Shown here piece by piece: positions 47,533 to 57,125 of a stretch of 64,000 bases of DNA (positions within the stretch are counted from its first letter, which is position 1; each line of letters starts with the position of its first letter). The notes beneath the pieces are model-generated. The model was given only the letters and a program-made list of their open reading frames with translations. It had not been told where the DNA came from and did no database searches. Origin of the DNA: Alteribacter populi (GTDB taxonomy: Bacteria > Bacillota > Bacilli > Bacillales > Salisediminibacteriaceae). Location: NCBI RefSeq assembly GCF_002352765.1, contig NZ_KZ293963.1, positions 1,758,368 to 1,822,367 of the forward strand, given 5' to 3'. The translations under genes and the position numbers were made by a program.

Positions 47533-49446
47533 GTGTATAACATCTCAGAAGAAGATGTCTACTTGTTTCATCAAGGGACTCATTATCAATGTTACAAATT
47601 TATGGGCTGCCATGAAATCGAGTGGCAGAAAAAGAAAGGATTCCGATTCGTTGTTTGGGCTCCGAACGCCCAGACCGTAAGACTTGCTGGGGATTTTAAT
47701 GACTGGAACGGCGCCTCCTACTCCCTTGAACGCTTAAATGAAGAGGGATTATGGATCGGTTTTTTTACTACTATTCCTCATGGGTGCGCGTATAAGTATG
47801 AATTGATTTTAGGAAATGGGCATTCTATTTTGAAAAGTGACCCTTATGCTTTTCAATCGGAAGTTCGTCCAAACACGGCTTCGTTAACGCCTGAAAAAGT
47901 TTCATATTCTTGGCAAGATAATCAATGGCTAAAGCAACAGAAAGCGTTTATCCCTCATGAATCCCCTCTAAATGTTTACGAAGTACATGCAGGCTCATGG
48001 AAGACGAAAGGGGATGGGACGCTTTATACATACCGAGAGCTTGCGGATGAATTCATTCCATATGTGAAATCCCTTGGATATACCCACATTGAGTTACTTC
48101 CACTAGCAGAGCACCCACTCGACCTTTCGTGGGGATATCAAATTACTGGATACTATTCAGTTACAAGCCGTTATGGAAGTCCTAATGACTTTAAATACTT
48201 CGTTGATCAATGCCATAATCACCAGCTCGGTGTCATTATGGACTGGGTCCCTGGTCATTTTTGTAAAGATGATCACGGGCTGCGCTTATTTGACGGATCT
48301 TCACTATATGAATATAAGGATCCGCGAAAAGCAGAAAAAACCTCCTGGGGAACACTTACATTTGATTTCGGAAAACCTGAAGTACAAAGCTTCTTAATTT
48401 CAAATGCTATTTTTTGGATGAAAGAATTTCATATTGATGGTATTCGAGTAGATGCTGTAGCCAGTATGCTTTACCTCAACTTTGACAGAGATGACCATGA
48501 AGAAAAGATTTACAATTCATATCAAGGTGAAGAAAACCTGGAAGCGGTCGCCTTTATTAAGAAATTGAATGAAACTGTATTCCATTATTTCCCTAATAGC
48601 TTAATGATGGCAGAAGATAGCTCAGACCTTCCATTAGTAAGTGCCCCTACATACCTCGGAGGATTAGGCTTTAATTTTAAATGGAACATGGGCTGGATGA
48701 ATGACATGCTTGAATATATGGAGCACGATCCCGTTTATCGCAAATGGCACCATCAGTTGATAACCTTCTCCTTCATGTATACGTATACTGAGAATTTCAT
48801 CTTGCCGCTTTCTCATGATGAAGTCGTTCATGGGAAAAGGTCACTGCTCGATAAAATGCCTGGTGATCAATGGCAGCAATTTGCGAGTCTCCGCCTTTTA
48901 TACGGTTATATGATGGCCCACCCCGGGAAAAAACTTCTTTTTATGGGTGGTGAATTTGGACAATATGCGGAGTGGAAAGATCAGGAGCAGTTAGATTGGC
49001 TATTATTAGACTACCCTTTACATCGCTCCATGCACACTTACGTCTCGAAACTGAACCATTTTTATTTAGAAGAAAAAGCACTTTATGAAAGAGATCATGA
49101 TCCACAAGGCTTTGAATGGATCGACCCTCATAACATAGACCAGAGCATTGTCTCCTTTATTAGGAGAGGAAAAGAACGTCGCGAAGAGTTAATTATTATT
49201 TGTAATTTCACCCCAAATGTAGCGTATAACTATAAAGTTGGTGTTTCCCAACCAGGGACATATCTTGAAGTCTTTAATTCAGATTCCGCCGATTTCGGGG
49301 GATCCGATCAAGTAAACAACGAGAAACATTTCAGTTTTCCGGAAAAATGGCATGGGCATGCTCATCATATAAAGGTAAAAATCCCACCATTAGCTATTTC
49401 GATTTTCAAGTTAGTAGCTGAAAGTACATCAGTAGAGGAGGAATAG
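47533..49446 (+). CDS. glgB: 1,4-alpha-glucan branching enzyme
   Basis: GlgB introduces alpha-1,6 branches into glycogen. I favour GTG 47533 (AAGGAG 10 bases upstream, 637 residues); the TTG at 47524 is only one base from that site. Domains: CBM48 (~25-115, RFVVWAPNAQTVRLAGDFNDW), GH13 barrel with YEVHAGSW near 150, nucleophile Asp in IDGIRVDAVASMLYL, Glu in MMAEDSSDLP, and LPLSHDEVVHGK, then a C-terminal beta domain. Length is typical of Bacillus GlgB (627). It is the first gene of glgB-C-D-A-P and is followed after three bases by glgC. Confidence 0.96.
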   Translation: MYNISEEDVYLFHQGTHYQCYKFMGCHEIEWQKKKGFRFVVWAPNAQTVRLAGDFNDWNGASYSLERLNEEGLWIGFFTTIPHGCAYKYELILGNGHSILKSDPYAFQSEVRPNTASLTPEKVSYSWQDNQWLKQQKAFIPHESPLNVYEVHAGSWKTKGDGTLYTYRELADEFIPYVKSLGYTHIELLPLAEHPLDLSWGYQITGYYSVTSRYGSPNDFKYFVDQCHNHQLGVIMDWVPGHFCKDDHGLRLFDGSSLYEYKDPRKAEKTSWGTLTFDFGKPEVQSFLISNAIFWMKEFHIDGIRVDAVASMLYLNFDRDDHEEKIYNSYQGEENLEAVAFIKKLNETVFHYFPNSLMMAEDSSDLPLVSAPTYLGGLGFNFKWNMGWMNDMLEYMEHDPVYRKWHHQLITFSFMYTYTENFILPLSHDEVVHGKRSLLDKMPGDQWQQFASLRLLYGYMMAHPGKKLLFMGGEFGQYAEWKDQEQLDWLLLDYPLHRSMHTYVSKLNHFYLEEKALYERDHDPQGFEWIDPHNIDQSIVSFIRRGKERREELIIICNFTPNVAYNYKVGVSQPGTYLEVFNSDSADFGGSDQVNNEKHFSFPEKWHGHAHHIKVKIPPLAISIFKLVAESTSVEEE

Positions 49447-49449
49447 AAA

Positions 49450-50598
49450 TTGGGAAAACAAGAATGCGTAGGAATGCTTCTCGCAGGAGGAGAAGGAAAA
49501 CGTCTAGGGTTACTTACGAAAGATCTGGCTAAGCCAGCCGTTCACTTTGGCGGAAAGTATCGCATTATCGATTTCACTTTGAGTAACTGTACAAACTCTG
49601 GCATTCATACAGTCGGTGTCCTAACTCAATACTCCCCCCTTCTTTTAAATAAACATATCGGAATTGGGAAGCCGTGGGCATTAGACCGCCAGCAAGACGG
49701 TGTTTCCGTTTTATCTCCATATACAGCCAAACAAGGTGGCGGCTGTTGGTTTTCCGGAACAGCGAACGCCATTTATCAAAACATTCATTTTATCGAACAA
49801 TATGATCCAGAATATGTGCTCGTCATTTCAGGGGATCACATTTACCAAATGAATTATCAGAAACTTCTAAAATACCACAAAGATCAACAAGCAGATGCGA
49901 CAATTTCTGTTATCGAAGTTCCATGGGAAGAGGCTTCCCGGTTTGGAATTTTAAACACGACAGATGACCTCCGCATCTATGAATTTGATGAAAAACCAGC
50001 GTATCCGAAAAATAATCTCGCTTCAATGGGGATTTATATTTTTAACTGGAAAAAGTTAAAACAGTACTTACTTGAGGATGCAAAATCACCCTCTTCCAGT
50101 CATGACTTCGGAAAAGACATTATTCCTGCTATGGTCGCTGATAACAGGAGATTATTTGCTTATCAATTTGAAGGATACTGGAAAGATGTCGGAACGGTGC
50201 AAAGTTATTGGGAAGCGAATATGGATTTACTGGAGATGGACGAACCGGTTTCACTAAACAATAAAGAATGGCGGACGTATTCTCACGATTCAAATTACCC
50301 TCCGCAATATATTAACGGAAATACACATGTTACAAATTCTTTTATTAATTCTGGTTGTTGGATTTGCGGGACGGTCGATCGTTCGATTTTATTTGAAAAG
50401 GTTGAAGTGGATACCAAAAGTTTAATTCGACAATCCATTTTACACCCCCGTGTAAAGGTGGGGGCCAATTCTGTAGTAGAGAGAGCGATAATAAAGGAGG
50501 ATACGGTCATTCCACCTAACTCCTATATTAGCTCTCCTAAAGGTGAGGAACCTTTTGTGATTGATAATGAAAACATCGAGCTTGTCTCTTCCAGATAA
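49450..50598 (+). CDS. glgC: Glucose-1-phosphate adenylyltransferase, catalytic subunit GlgC
   Basis: GlgC makes ADP-glucose from glucose-1-phosphate and ATP, the committed step in glycogen synthesis. TTG 49450 has GGAGGAA 7-8 bases upstream. The 382-residue protein has the nucleotidyltransferase loop LLAGGEGKRLGLLT near 10, KPAVHFGGKYRIIDFTLSN, the substrate motif FEFDEKP-like YEFDEKPAYPKN near 180, FEGYWKDVGT, and a C-terminal left-handed beta-helix (hexapeptide repeats ~290-365). It retains the catalytic residues missing from GlgD, its likely partner in a heterotetramer. Confidence 0.96.
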   Translation: MGKQECVGMLLAGGEGKRLGLLTKDLAKPAVHFGGKYRIIDFTLSNCTNSGIHTVGVLTQYSPLLLNKHIGIGKPWALDRQQDGVSVLSPYTAKQGGGCWFSGTANAIYQNIHFIEQYDPEYVLVISGDHIYQMNYQKLLKYHKDQQADATISVIEVPWEEASRFGILNTTDDLRIYEFDEKPAYPKNNLASMGIYIFNWKKLKQYLLEDAKSPSSSHDFGKDIIPAMVADNRRLFAYQFEGYWKDVGTVQSYWEANMDLLEMDEPVSLNNKEWRTYSHDSNYPPQYINGNTHVTNSFINSGCWICGTVDRSILFEKVEVDTKSLIRQSILHPRVKVGANSVVERAIIKEDTVIPPNSYISSPKGEEPFVIDNENIELVSSR

Positions 50599-50646
50599 CA
50601 AAAGGCTATTATCGTAGACTAGACGATTTAAAGGAGGAAAACACTG

Positions 50647-51753
50647 TTGGAATCAATGATGGGACTCATTAATCTAGAACATGAACGCGATTATTTAAAC
50701 GAACTCACTTACTTTCGCTGTGGAGCAGCTGTTCCATTTGCGGGGAGATATCGGTTAATTGATTTCACTCTCTCAAATATGGTCCGAACGAACGTACAAG
50801 ATGTAGCGATCTTTACTCGCAACAAATACAGGTCACTCATGGACCATTTAGGCACCGGATCTGCCTGGGAACTCGACAAAAGACATGGAGGGCTGTTCAT
50901 TCTTCCACCTGATTGGAATGACCCTACGGATATTTCTAAAGGCGATTTAAGCCACTTCCATAACAATCGTGACTATTTTAATCGTGGAAAATCAAACTAC
51001 GTCATTGTAAGTGGCAGCCAGTTTCTTTCTAATGCCAGCTATAATGAAGCCTTCGAATATCACCTGGAGCGTAAAGCCGATATTACACTCGTTTCCACAA
51101 AGGTAGAGGAAGTAAAAACAGAACATGATCCATGTATGCGAATTGAAATTGATGAAGGTGGCTGGGTAACAGCATTAACCAATGAACATATCAATCCTCA
51201 CTTATTCACAGGCGTCTACATTATTAACAAATCGTTATTGCTCGATCTGGTTGATCATTGTATCGCTCATCATAAAGAACACTTTTTCAATGATGGTATT
51301 AAAGAGCAATTACACCGTTTAAACGTTCAAACGTTTGAACATACCGGTTATAGTGCTTTCATTAACTCTGTGGAAAGCTTTTACCGTCATAATATGAACT
51401 TGTTAAATCCAACGAACTACAAAGATCTTTTTTACAGAAATGCATTTATAAAAACAAAGATTAGTAATGAACCTCCTACGAAATATCTTGATAGAGCAGA
51501 AGTAAAAGATTCGTTACTTGCAAATGGGTGTGAGATCAACGGTGACGTGGAAAACAGCGTATTATTTCGAGGTGTAAAAGTAAAAGAAGGTGCTAAAATT
51601 GTGAACTCCGTTATCATGCAGCGTTGTACGATTGAAGAAGGCGTTCACTTAGAAAATGTTATTTTAGACAAAGATGTCACGGTTACATCGGGCCAACTTT
51701 TTGTCGGAGCAAAAGAACAGCCCTACGTGGTGGCAAAACGAAAGGTAATGTAA
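50647..51753 (+). CDS. glgD: GlgD, non-catalytic subunit of glucose-1-phosphate adenylyltransferase
   Basis: TTG 50647 follows AAAGGAGG. The 368-residue protein is homologous to GlgC (RYRLIDFTLSNMV, GSAWELDKRHGGLFILPP, hexapeptide-repeat C-terminus). The N-terminal glycine-rich nucleotide loop GGxGxRL is replaced by GLINLEHERDYLNEL, so it should be catalytically inactive. In Bacillus and Geobacillus GlgD associates with GlgC and raises its activity. It follows glgC by 48 bases. Length exceeds B. subtilis GlgD (343) by a C-terminal extension. Confidence 0.94.
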   Translation: MESMMGLINLEHERDYLNELTYFRCGAAVPFAGRYRLIDFTLSNMVRTNVQDVAIFTRNKYRSLMDHLGTGSAWELDKRHGGLFILPPDWNDPTDISKGDLSHFHNNRDYFNRGKSNYVIVSGSQFLSNASYNEAFEYHLERKADITLVSTKVEEVKTEHDPCMRIEIDEGGWVTALTNEHINPHLFTGVYIINKSLLLDLVDHCIAHHKEHFFNDGIKEQLHRLNVQTFEHTGYSAFINSVESFYRHNMNLLNPTNYKDLFYRNAFIKTKISNEPPTKYLDRAEVKDSLLANGCEINGDVENSVLFRGVKVKEGAKIVNSVIMQRCTIEEGVHLENVILDKDVTVTSGQLFVGAKEQPYVVAKRKVM

Positions 51754-51801
51754 AGAAAAGCGCAAGGCGCTGTCAACTAGTTAGGCAAGTGATTGCTTGC
51801 C
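51753..51801 (+). repeat. Repeat fragments inside the glycogen operon (glgD-glgA gap)
   Basis: AAGAAAAGCGCAAGGCGC, the opening of repeat 1, joins a hairpin TTAGGCAAGTGATTGCTTGCC from repeat 3. They lie in the 83-base gap between glgD and glgA and would be transcribed as part of the operon. Confidence 0.7.
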
Positions 51802-51839
51802 TTTAGAAATGGGTCAATCTAAAAGAGAGGAGTTCGATG

Positions 51840-53270
51840 ATGAAAAACATATTATTTACTGCCTCGGAATGCACGCCATTTGTTAAAACAGGAGGACTAG
51901 CCGATGTCATCGGATCACTCCCCCAATCTTTAAACAAAACTCAGAATACTAAGGTGAAGGTTATTTTGCCATTTTATGATGAAATCCCTTCGCACTGGCA
52001 ATCTCAGATGGAGCAAGTCGCTTCGATTAATGTACCGATCGGTTGGCGTAACCAGGAAGCTTCGATATCTATGTTAGAACATAACGGAGTAGATTATTAT
52101 TTCATTGCTAATGACTATTATTTTACTAGAAAAGGGGTATACGGGTATTACGATGATGGAGAACGTTTTGTTTTCTTTAGTCGTGCTGTTATTGAGGCTC
52201 TCCCCCATCTAAATTTCACACCTGATGTGATCCATGCTCATGATTGGCAAACAGGACTAGTTGTTGCTTTTGCGAAAATACTGCAGCCCATCCCAGATAT
52301 TAAAACAGTCTTCACGATTCATAACATTAAATATCAAGGCATTATGCCTCATGATATGTTCGATGATTTTTTCAATTTATCAATGTCCCATTTCGGAGGC
52401 CTCGAATGGAACGGCGTGTTGAACTGCATGAAAAGCGGTATTTTTCACGCAGATAAAGTAACTACGGTAAGTCCAAGCTATGCAGAAGAGATCAAAGATC
52501 CCTTTTACAGTGAAGGGCTGCACCCATTGCTACTCGAGCGCGAAGACGACGTTTCCGGCATTATTAACGGAATCGATACTGGTGATTACCATCCATTGAA
52601 AGATCCATATATTCATGTAAACTACCGGCATTCAAGAGCGAAGAAGAAGATAAACAAAGAACATTTACAGAAAACGTTAAACCTAGCTGTTGACCCTGAT
52701 AAACCATTATATGTCATGATAACAAGACTTGTTGAACAAAAAGGGATCCACCTAATGCAACGAATTCTCGATGAATTTTTAGAAGAAGAGGTTCAAATTG
52801 CCGTTCTCGGCACGGGTGATTTTGAATTTGAAGACTTTTTCTACCATGCCGGCCAACGTTACCCTGACTCCCTTTCTGTCCAACTAACGTTTGATGAAAA
52901 GCTAGCTAGACAAATGTACGCTTCTGCTGACTTCTTTATTATGCCATCACAATTTGAACCTTGCGGACTATCACAGCTTATTGCACTGCAATATAAAGCT
53001 GTACCTATTGTACGTGAGACCGGTGGTTTAAAAGATACGGTCACACCTTTCAATGAAATTACAGGTGAAGGTAATGGCTTTAGTTTCAACAACTATAATG
53101 CCCATGATTTATTGGAAACTCTTCGATATTCTTTAAAGGTGTTTCATGATCCGGTCCAATGGATTCAGTTACTTAAAAATGTAAATAAAAGTCAGTATAG
53201 CTGGAAAGATTCAGCTAATGAGTACGCACAATTATATGAAGAACTTGAACATGTGAACATATATTCATAG
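51840..53270 (+). CDS. glgA: Glycogen synthase (ADP-glucose type)
   Basis: GlgA elongates glycogen by transferring glucose from ADP-glucose, a GT5 glycosyltransferase. Of two adjacent ATG codons I use 51840 (GAGAGGAG at 7 bases; homologues start MKKVLFxxSEC). The 476-residue protein has the donor-binding KTGGLADVIGSLP near 16, HAHDWQTGLV near 128, FTIHNIKYQG, and the C-terminal nucleotide domain with FIMPSQFEPCGLSQ near 364 and RETGGLKDTV. It is fourth in the operon, 13 bases before glgP, and is the only operon gene with an ATG start. Confidence 0.96.
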   Translation: MKNILFTASECTPFVKTGGLADVIGSLPQSLNKTQNTKVKVILPFYDEIPSHWQSQMEQVASINVPIGWRNQEASISMLEHNGVDYYFIANDYYFTRKGVYGYYDDGERFVFFSRAVIEALPHLNFTPDVIHAHDWQTGLVVAFAKILQPIPDIKTVFTIHNIKYQGIMPHDMFDDFFNLSMSHFGGLEWNGVLNCMKSGIFHADKVTTVSPSYAEEIKDPFYSEGLHPLLLEREDDVSGIINGIDTGDYHPLKDPYIHVNYRHSRAKKKINKEHLQKTLNLAVDPDKPLYVMITRLVEQKGIHLMQRILDEFLEEEVQIAVLGTGDFEFEDFFYHAGQRYPDSLSVQLTFDEKLARQMYASADFFIMPSQFEPCGLSQLIALQYKAVPIVRETGGLKDTVTPFNEITGEGNGFSFNNYNAHDLLETLRYSLKVFHDPVQWIQLLKNVNKSQYSWKDSANEYAQLYEELEHVNIYS

Positions 53271-53283
53271 GGAGTGAACGTCA

Positions 53284-55719
53284 GTGCCTCACTTAACCAT
53301 TGATGAGTGGATCAAAGCGATTGAACATAAAGCGGAAAGTGTAAGAGGAGTGGCCATTAACGAGGCAACAGATAAAGACATTTATTATGCAGTTAGTGCA
53401 CTTGTCACTGAGGAAATGAACAAAAACTGGCTACAGACACAGGAAAGATACAAAGAAAAACAGTGTAAACAAGTCTACTATTTATCAATGGAATTTTTGG
53501 TCGGGCGCTTATTAGAAAGTAACTTATTAAATAGCGGGTTATTAAATGAGTGTAATGAAGCGTTAAAAAAATTGGGGTTCAATCCGGAAAGGGTTTATGC
53601 TCAAGAGCCGGATGCAGGTCTCGGTAATGGAGGGTTAGGCCGTTTAGCAGCTTGCTTTTTAGAGTCCATCGCTTCGTTACGTTACGCTGGACATGGATGC
53701 GGTATTCGTTATCGCTATGGATTATTCGAACAACGAATCATTCATGGGCACCAGGTTGAACTTCCAGATTACTGGCTTAAAGAAGAGTACCCATGGGAAA
53801 CCCGAAAAGCGGAAGAATCTGTTGACATTCATTTTGGTGGAGACATTCATATGTTTAAAAAGAACGACGGCTCTCTGGAATTTAAATACGAGAATACGGA
53901 TAAAGTCACAGCCGTTCCTTACGACGTTCCAATCGCAGGTTACCAAAATAAGGTCGTTAACAGTCTGCGTTTATGGAGTGCTGAATCAAACGCCTCTGAT
54001 TCAGAAATGTTAACGAGTCAGTGTTCTCAATACTATCATCATCTCGACCATAAACACTCGATTGAACAAATTTCTGGTTTTTTGTACCCTGATGATTCCA
54101 TGTATGAAGGAAAAGTCTTGAGGTTAAAACAGCAATACTTCCTTGTTTCAGCCAGTTTAAAAAGTATTTTCCGGCAGTATAAAAAGACCGTCCGTCGTTC
54201 ATTGATCCACCTGCCTGACAAAATAGTAATTCAGATTAACGACACTCATCCTAGTTTAGCTGTACCTGAACTTATGAGGATTTTAATGGATGAAGAACGA
54301 TTTGGCTGGGAAGATGCATGGCAAATTACAACGAAGGTCATTGCTTACACAAACCATACTACATTAAGTGAAGCACTTGAGAAGTGGCCTGAGGACATGG
54401 TCAAATCGCTCCTTCCACGTTTATACATGATCATTCAGGAGATAAATGAACGCTTTTGTAAGAAGGTTTGGAATGATCATCCTTTATTACGTGAGAAGAT
54501 TCCAGAGCTTGCGATTATTGCTGATGGACAAGTTCATATGGCCCGCCTTGCGATTGTCGGAAGCTTTAGCGTGAACGGTGTTGCCCGTCTTCATACAGAC
54601 ATATTAAAGAAGAAAGAAATGAAAAGCTTCTATACACTCTTCCCTGAACGGTTTAATAATAAGACTAATGGGATTACGCACAGACGCTGGCTCCTACAAG
54701 TAAACCCTGAACTTTCCTCGCTTATTACAGACGTTATTGGACCTCAGTGGATCCAACGGCCAAATCAGTTGATTAGTTTATTGAGATATTCAAAAGATTC
54801 TCCTTTTTTAGATAAAGTCTCGGCCGTAAAGGTCCATAACAAGGTAAAGCTTGCTCACTTTATCCATGAAAAAACAGGTATCATGGTCGATGAACATTCG
54901 ATTTTTGACGTGCAGATCAAACGATTGCATGAATATAAACGCCAGTTATTAAACATTTTTCATGTGATCCACCTTTATAATGAACTTAAGGACAATCCGA
55001 AGCTTGATATTACCCCACGAACCTTTTTATTTGGAGCAAAAGCAGCGCCAAGCTATCACTTTGCTAAAGAAGTGATTAAGTTGATAAATCGTATGGCGTC
55101 ACTTATTAATAATGACCCAGCCATTCACGACAAGATAAAGGTTGTTTTTTTAGAAAATTATAATGTGAGCCTGGCAGAGAAAATCATTCCAGCAACTGAT
55201 ATTAGTGAACAAATTTCAACTGCCAGTAAAGAAGCTTCTGGTACCGGCAACATGAAAATGATGATGAACGGGGCCTTAACTTTAGGAACTCTTGACGGGG
55301 CAAATATCGAAATTAAAGATTTGGTCGGCGATAAAAATATTTTTATCTTTGGTTTAACTGCTGATGAAGTTCTTCATTACTACAACCACGGCGGATATGT
55401 AGCGAGAGATATTTATCATACTGACGAACGAGTTAGAAGAATCCTTGACCAGCTCAAAGATGGCGCATTCGGTTCACAGGAAATCGAATTTAAAGATATT
55501 TATTACCACACCCTTTACCACAATGACCCTTATTTTGTTCTTAGAGATTTTGATGCTTATATTGAAGCTCATGAACTCGTTGAACAATCTTACCGGGATC
55601 AAGCCACTTGGATGAACATGAGCGTGACGAACATTGCGTATTCAGGTAAATTTTCCAGTGACCGGACGATCCAAGAATATGCCTCTGAAATTTGGAAATT
55701 GAAAAGGATGGAAAAGTAA
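53284..55719 (+). CDS. glgP: Glycogen phosphorylase
   Basis: GlgP releases glucose-1-phosphate from glycogen ends by phosphorolysis. GTG 53284 has AGGGAGTGA upstream. The 811-residue GT35 enzyme shows YYLSMEFLVGRLLESNL near 63, the substrate-binding EPDAGLGNGGLGRLAACF near 102, INDTHPSLAVPELMRIL near 315, IFDVQIKRLHEYKRQ near 537 and the pyridoxal-phosphate lysine in EASGTGNMKMMMNGAL near 651. Length fits B. subtilis GlgP (798). It ends the operon, so synthesis (GlgBCDA) and breakdown (GlgP) are encoded in one transcript, as in B. subtilis. Confidence 0.97.
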   Translation: MPHLTIDEWIKAIEHKAESVRGVAINEATDKDIYYAVSALVTEEMNKNWLQTQERYKEKQCKQVYYLSMEFLVGRLLESNLLNSGLLNECNEALKKLGFNPERVYAQEPDAGLGNGGLGRLAACFLESIASLRYAGHGCGIRYRYGLFEQRIIHGHQVELPDYWLKEEYPWETRKAEESVDIHFGGDIHMFKKNDGSLEFKYENTDKVTAVPYDVPIAGYQNKVVNSLRLWSAESNASDSEMLTSQCSQYYHHLDHKHSIEQISGFLYPDDSMYEGKVLRLKQQYFLVSASLKSIFRQYKKTVRRSLIHLPDKIVIQINDTHPSLAVPELMRILMDEERFGWEDAWQITTKVIAYTNHTTLSEALEKWPEDMVKSLLPRLYMIIQEINERFCKKVWNDHPLLREKIPELAIIADGQVHMARLAIVGSFSVNGVARLHTDILKKKEMKSFYTLFPERFNNKTNGITHRRWLLQVNPELSSLITDVIGPQWIQRPNQLISLLRYSKDSPFLDKVSAVKVHNKVKLAHFIHEKTGIMVDEHSIFDVQIKRLHEYKRQLLNIFHVIHLYNELKDNPKLDITPRTFLFGAKAAPSYHFAKEVIKLINRMASLINNDPAIHDKIKVVFLENYNVSLAEKIIPATDISEQISTASKEASGTGNMKMMMNGALTLGTLDGANIEIKDLVGDKNIFIFGLTADEVLHYYNHGGYVARDIYHTDERVRRILDQLKDGAFGSQEIEFKDIYYHTLYHNDPYFVLRDFDAYIEAHELVEQSYRDQATWMNMSVTNIAYSGKFSSDRTIQEYASEIWKLKRMEK

Positions 55720-55722
55720 CAC

Positions 55723-55835
55723 AAGAAAAACCAGTATAGCGGTCTTTTATTAAATACAGCGTCAGCTCGCATTTTTTAAAGTCTCAAGGTTGCTTTTCCC
55801 TTGAGACGAGCGGCGTGAAGGTAGCTGTCCTCTTA
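55723..55835 (+). repeat. Repeat 2 after glgP
   Basis: AAGAAAAACCAGTATAGCGG and CTTTTATTAAATACAGCGTC precede the hairpin GTCTCAAGG / CCTTGAGAC and GAGCGGCGTGAAGGTAGC. The leader hairpin with T-rich tail may help terminate the glg transcript. Confidence 0.82.
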
Positions 55836-55851
55836 AATTCTTATTTTTTAA

Positions 55852-55990
55852 AAAGTCTCTTTTCTAAAAGATTGTTGCTATTTGTTTTTAGAGCGTAAGG
55901 CAAGCGCATGCTTGCCCTGTCACGCATAGCGTGACAGCTTTGAAAAAACCTGAAAAAGCGCTCAAAAAGCAACAAACTTTACGAAACAGC
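55852..55990 (+). repeat. Nested-hairpin repeat 3, best-preserved copy
   Basis: Outer arm TTTCTAAAAGATTGTTGCTA, inner hairpin GGCAAGCGCATGCTTGCC, second perfect 9-bp hairpin CTGTCACGC-ATA-GCGTGACAG (55917-55937), and closing arm CGCTCAAAAAGCAACAAAC. AGAGCG pairs with CGCTC and TTGTTGCT with AGCAACAA, giving a branched structure. Confidence 0.82.
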
Positions 55991-55992
55991 CT

Positions 55993-56024
55993 AAAAAAAC
56001 CGCTAGTTCAAATGCACTAGGCGG
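55993..56024 (-). terminator. ytlQ terminator
   Basis: CCGCTAGT (56000-56007) pairs with ACTAGGCGG (56016-56024), one bulged base; on the minus strand seven Ts follow. Confidence 0.75.
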
Positions 56025-56032
56025 GCTCATAA

Positions 56033-56995
56033 CTAAGAATCTTTCTTCTTTTCCCAATCATTGATAAACTCAGACCGCAATTCGGAATTAGTCTCGCATT
56101 GACTTAAAATCGCACCTGTTACTTTTAACTGATCGTGCTTAACAGGGGTGCGATTCTTTTTTTGTGGCTCAAACCACTCTAAAAATGTTCGTTTATCATA
56201 GATGGCTAGCCGATGATCCTTACGAGGCAAATCAATAAAACTTTCTTTTGCAATAATAGCGGTTTTAATAGAGTACGTTAGATTTTTTTCACGCAGTACA
56301 TCTGAAACAACTGATTTCATCCGATTAACCGCTATGGTAGGATTCAAAATTTTCTCTTCTTCTGGCTTCTGGTTCTTAACCCAAAACCGGTCATTATAAG
56401 GTTGATAAATGGTTTGATTATTTCCAGGTAATGCGTGAAGAAGCCAAATGTCTGTTGGTGTAACGATTATAATATCTAATTCAATCTGTGCTTTTCGAAC
56501 GTTAAACACTGGATAATAGAATAAGAAATACGTATCAGGTAATTTTTTTACAAGAAAAGCCAAAAAGGGATCATACACATAAGATTTTTTAACATAAGAC
56601 TTTTCTGTGACCGTCGAACTTGCCCAGTTAAGCTGAAAGCTATAAAGCTCTTCATGGAATGTCTTTTTTAATGCTTCAATAGATGAAATAGGGCGTTCAA
56701 ATGTCTCTGAGAACGAAAGTCGATCTTCTTCCCTTATCGCTTTTTTGTCATTATTCCCCTTCCCAAAAGGAAGCCATCTTTTCCAGCCTATCGTACGCTT
56801 TTCAGTTTCAATGCCATAGCTAGATGTCACGATCTCATCATAAGCATAAGATTTATAGCGTTCTTTTCGTTTATTCCAGTCATTCTTCAGTCGATCCCAT
56901 CGCTCAGCCTTCAGTCGGTTATAGCGACTTGAGTATCGGTAAACATCAAGTTGATAGCGTGAAATATAATCATCTAGTTTTACGAGTTGTGCCAT
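56033..56995 (-). CDS. ytlQ: YtlQ-like protein of unknown function
   Basis: ATG 56995 has GGAGAGGAG upstream and gives 320 residues; the longer frame to 57049 lacks a site. The N-terminal ~95 residues are strongly basic and aromatic (SRYQLDVYRYSSRYNRLKAERWDRLK). The centre and C-terminus contain an alpha/beta stretch YFLFYYPVFNVRKAQIELDIIIVTPTDIWLLH with an acidic-residue pattern like nuclease-related (NERD-type) domains, and VVSDVLREKNLTYSIKTAIIAKES. No catalytic set can be confirmed. It lies downstream of thpR (130 bases), the arrangement of ytlP-ytlQ in B. subtilis, which may hint at an RNA-related role. Confidence 0.78.
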   Translation of the reverse strand: MAQLVKLDDYISRYQLDVYRYSSRYNRLKAERWDRLKNDWNKRKERYKSYAYDEIVTSSYGIETEKRTIGWKRWLPFGKGNNDKKAIREEDRLSFSETFERPISSIEALKKTFHEELYSFQLNWASSTVTEKSYVKKSYVYDPFLAFLVKKLPDTYFLFYYPVFNVRKAQIELDIIIVTPTDIWLLHALPGNNQTIYQPYNDRFWVKNQKPEEEKILNPTIAVNRMKSVVSDVLREKNLTYSIKTAIIAKESFIDLPRKDHRLAIYDKRTFLEWFEPQKKNRTPVKHDQLKVTGAILSQCETNSELRSEFINDWEKKKDS

Positions 56996-57125
56996 GGCGG
57001 TCTCCTCTCCACCGTCGTCATATGATATGTTTAAGTTTACCACATACACTTAAGTTAAAGCTCTGCTCTTTATTTTTTGAGCGTCACAGTAAAAAACTAA
57101 AAACATTAGAAGACATGACGATAGC

